From contig JAKOZM010000262.1 in NCBI GenBank assembly GCA_029779995.1, positions 1 through 16,077 on the forward strand: DNA of 16,077 nucleotides, in the 5' to 3' direction. Of the stretch, positions 14,888 through 16,077 are shown piece by piece (position 1 is the first letter of the stretch; each line of letters begins with the position of its first letter). The translations under genes were made by a program, and so were the position numbers. Source of the DNA: Actinomycetes bacterium (GTDB lineage: Bacteria > Actinomycetota > Actinomycetes > S36-B12 > UBA10799). The notes below the pieces were generated by a model. It was not told the DNA's origin, ran no database searches, and saw only the letters and a program-made list of their open reading frames with translations.

Positions 14888-16077
14888 CGGGTCTGCCCCA
14901 ACACGACCGAACGGGGAGCCAGCGCGGCGAGAGCTGCCTGCTTGGCCCGCTCCAGATCGTGGGTATAGACCTGCGTGGAGTTGAGGCTGCGGTGCCCCAG
15001 GACGGCCTGGACCACGTCCATTGCCTGCGGCTCGCAGCCGATGCCACGCACCAACCGAGTGGCAAGGGTGTGGCGAAGCATGTGCGGACCGGTCAGCTCA
15101 TAGCCGATCCTTGTGCCGCATCGGAGCAGGAGCTTCCGCACCCCGGCGTACGTCATCGCTCGCCCGCGTCGCCCAGCGTCGTAGAGATTCACGAGCGCGT
15201 GCGGTGACAGGTCATCGGCTCCGAGTAGCCGCTGGCGCTCTAGGACATAGTCGATGTATCGCTCGACGAGTTGGTCGTGGACGTAAAGGGTCCGCGCGCA
15301 GCCCTTGGCCCTGGCTCCGTTCTCGACCGGGTTGTTCACCCTCACGTGTAAGTGCGGGTCAACGACCTTACAACCGAGCTCAGGCGAGCCGCCGCCGAAG
15401 TGCAGGTCGGCTGTGAATAGCGATAAGGCTTCACCTGCCCGGAGCCCGGTGTAATAGAGCAGGTCGATGATGAACCGGTCGCGGACGTTGAGGTCGAGGT
15501 CGAGAAGCCGCTGTCGTGCCTGCTCGTCGTCGATCCACTCAGGATCCTTCACTCCCGGTCGACTGGCGGTCTTCAACTCCGGAACCAGAACCCGTCGGGT
15601 TCTGCCGTACTCGCCTCCCGGTTTCGTACCGGGGGCGAAGTACTTGACCTCGGTGATCCGCTTGGCGACATCGTTCGTCAGAAGTCCATGTGCGTCCGCC
15701 CACTCGTAGAACGAGCGAACCGGCGTCATCCACAAGGCGACCGTCGCATCGCTGCGCAAGGACTCCGCGCCATTGGTCTTGCGCACGGGCGTCGTCGCCA
15801 ACACGCGCCGCCACATCGCGAAATGGCCCAGGCTCACCGACCGCCAGTCCGCGGTCTGCGCGGTCCACGACAAATACCAAGCGACGCGGTTGCCGTAACT
15901 CTTCACCGTGTTCGGCGAACGACCCACATCATGCAGAAAGCTCAGCCAGTCACTTGCTGGCCGATGGAGACTTTCGTTGTCGTCGACCACGACGAAGCGC
16001 TGAGTCGCACCGTCGTCAAGCAAGGCGACGTCGAGTCGATAGCTTGCGTTCCCCTCCACGTCGACCAAGTTACTGAC
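14884..16077 (-). CDS. tnpA: Tn554-family tyrosine recombinase TnpA (5' end may lie outside)
   Basis: Tyrosine recombinase with an N-terminal SAM-like core-binding domain (SPNTVKSYGNRVAWYLSW) and a complete catalytic domain. Numbered from a TTG at 16068 (394 residues): Arg210 in TGLRAGE, His329 and Arg332 in HMLRHTLATRL, His359 in LGHRS and nucleophile Tyr368 in TQVYTH. First gene of the tnpABC set, coupled to tnpB by ATGA. The frame remains open to the window edge, and no start with a good RBS is visible, so the true start may be TTG 16068, GTG 16050 or further right. In Tn554 this gene lies next to one end of the element, so that end should be shortly beyond the window. Confidence 0.88.
   Translation of the reverse strand, partial: VSNLVDVEGNASYRLDVALLDDGATQRFVVVDDNESLHRPASDWLSFLHDVGRSPNTVKSYGNRVAWYLSWTAQTADWRSVSLGHFAMWRRVLATTPVRKTNGAESLRSDATVALWMTPVRSFYEWADAHGLLTNDVAKRITEVKYFAPGTKPGGEYGRTRRVLVPELKTASRPGVKDPEWIDDEQARQRLLDLDLNVRDRFIIDLLYYTGLRAGEALSLFTADLHFGGGSPELGCKVVDPHLHVRVNNPVENGARAKGCARTLYVHDQLVERYIDYVLERQRLLGADDLSPHALVNLYDAGRRGRAMTYAGVRKLLLRCGTRIGYELTGPHMLRHTLATRLVRGIGCEPQAMDVVQAVLGHRSLNSTQVYTHDLERAKQAALAALAPRSVVLGQTR

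Larger units (their letters stand above)
5017..16077 (-). mobile_element. Tn554-family transposon with defence cargo (inferred extent, right end outside)
   Basis: tnpA, tnpB and tnpC in Tn554 order occupy one end. The restriction-methylase operon and TIR-HIT pair follow on the same strand as cargo, and the element is proposed to end where mod homology resumes near 5017. Tn554-family elements insert at specific sites without target duplication or terminal inverted repeats, so ends cannot be read directly. The transposition module is sure; the left limit rests on the mod truncation. Confidence 0.5.

Noticed and set aside
1..16077. CRISPR array to go with the Csf1-like gene
   Set aside because: No regularly spaced direct repeats were seen in the non-coding gaps; none is long enough for more than a few repeat units.

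Overview
High-GC DNA in which every supported gene lies on the minus strand, packed with overlapping or abutting starts and stops and some GTG/TTG initiation. Codon use, start codons and protein families point to an actinobacterium; the species cannot be told from the sequence. The window is an accessory defence island. No rRNA, tRNA or CRISPR array was seen, and no gene-free stretch exceeds about 210 bases.

Reading in the direction of transcription (right to left): (1) 16077-11761 holds three coupled genes, tnpA, tnpB and tnpC, the transposition module of a Tn554-family element (two tyrosine recombinases and a small HTH/coiled-coil protein). (2) 11657-6681 is a three-gene restriction-modification-like operon: a short protein with SAM-binding methylase motif I, a 1095-residue protein combining a GIY-YIG/T5orf172-like nuclease domain, an SF2 helicase and a methylase N-terminal part, then a protein that opens with the catalytic NPPY motif. 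The methylase is therefore divided over separate polypeptides. (3) After a hairpin and a candidate promoter with a palindrome, 6469-5127 encodes a ThsB-like TIR protein (MTH538/DUF1863 type) whose stop overlaps the start of a HIT-domain protein with a C-terminal three-helix membrane region. This pair is the best candidate for an undescribed system: a Thoeris-like signalling pair with a HIT/transmembrane effector. (4) 5037-805 is a type III-like mod-res pair. The Mod protein lacks its usual N-terminus and begins just after the catalytic DPPY motif. (5) 712-1 holds a probable Csf1 (type IV CRISPR effector large-subunit family) coupled to the first codons of a Csf2/Cas7-like gene cut by the window edge.

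An economical reading is that a Tn554-family transposon carrying tnpABC, the split-methylase operon and the TIR/HIT pair inserted into the DPPY-NTG codons of mod. It would leave the C-terminal two thirds of mod with res and the csf genes on the left, and the mod N-terminus to the right of the window. This is inference: the right flank is not visible. It explains the abrupt start of Mod, the single orientation, and the position of tnpABC at one end with cargo behind it.
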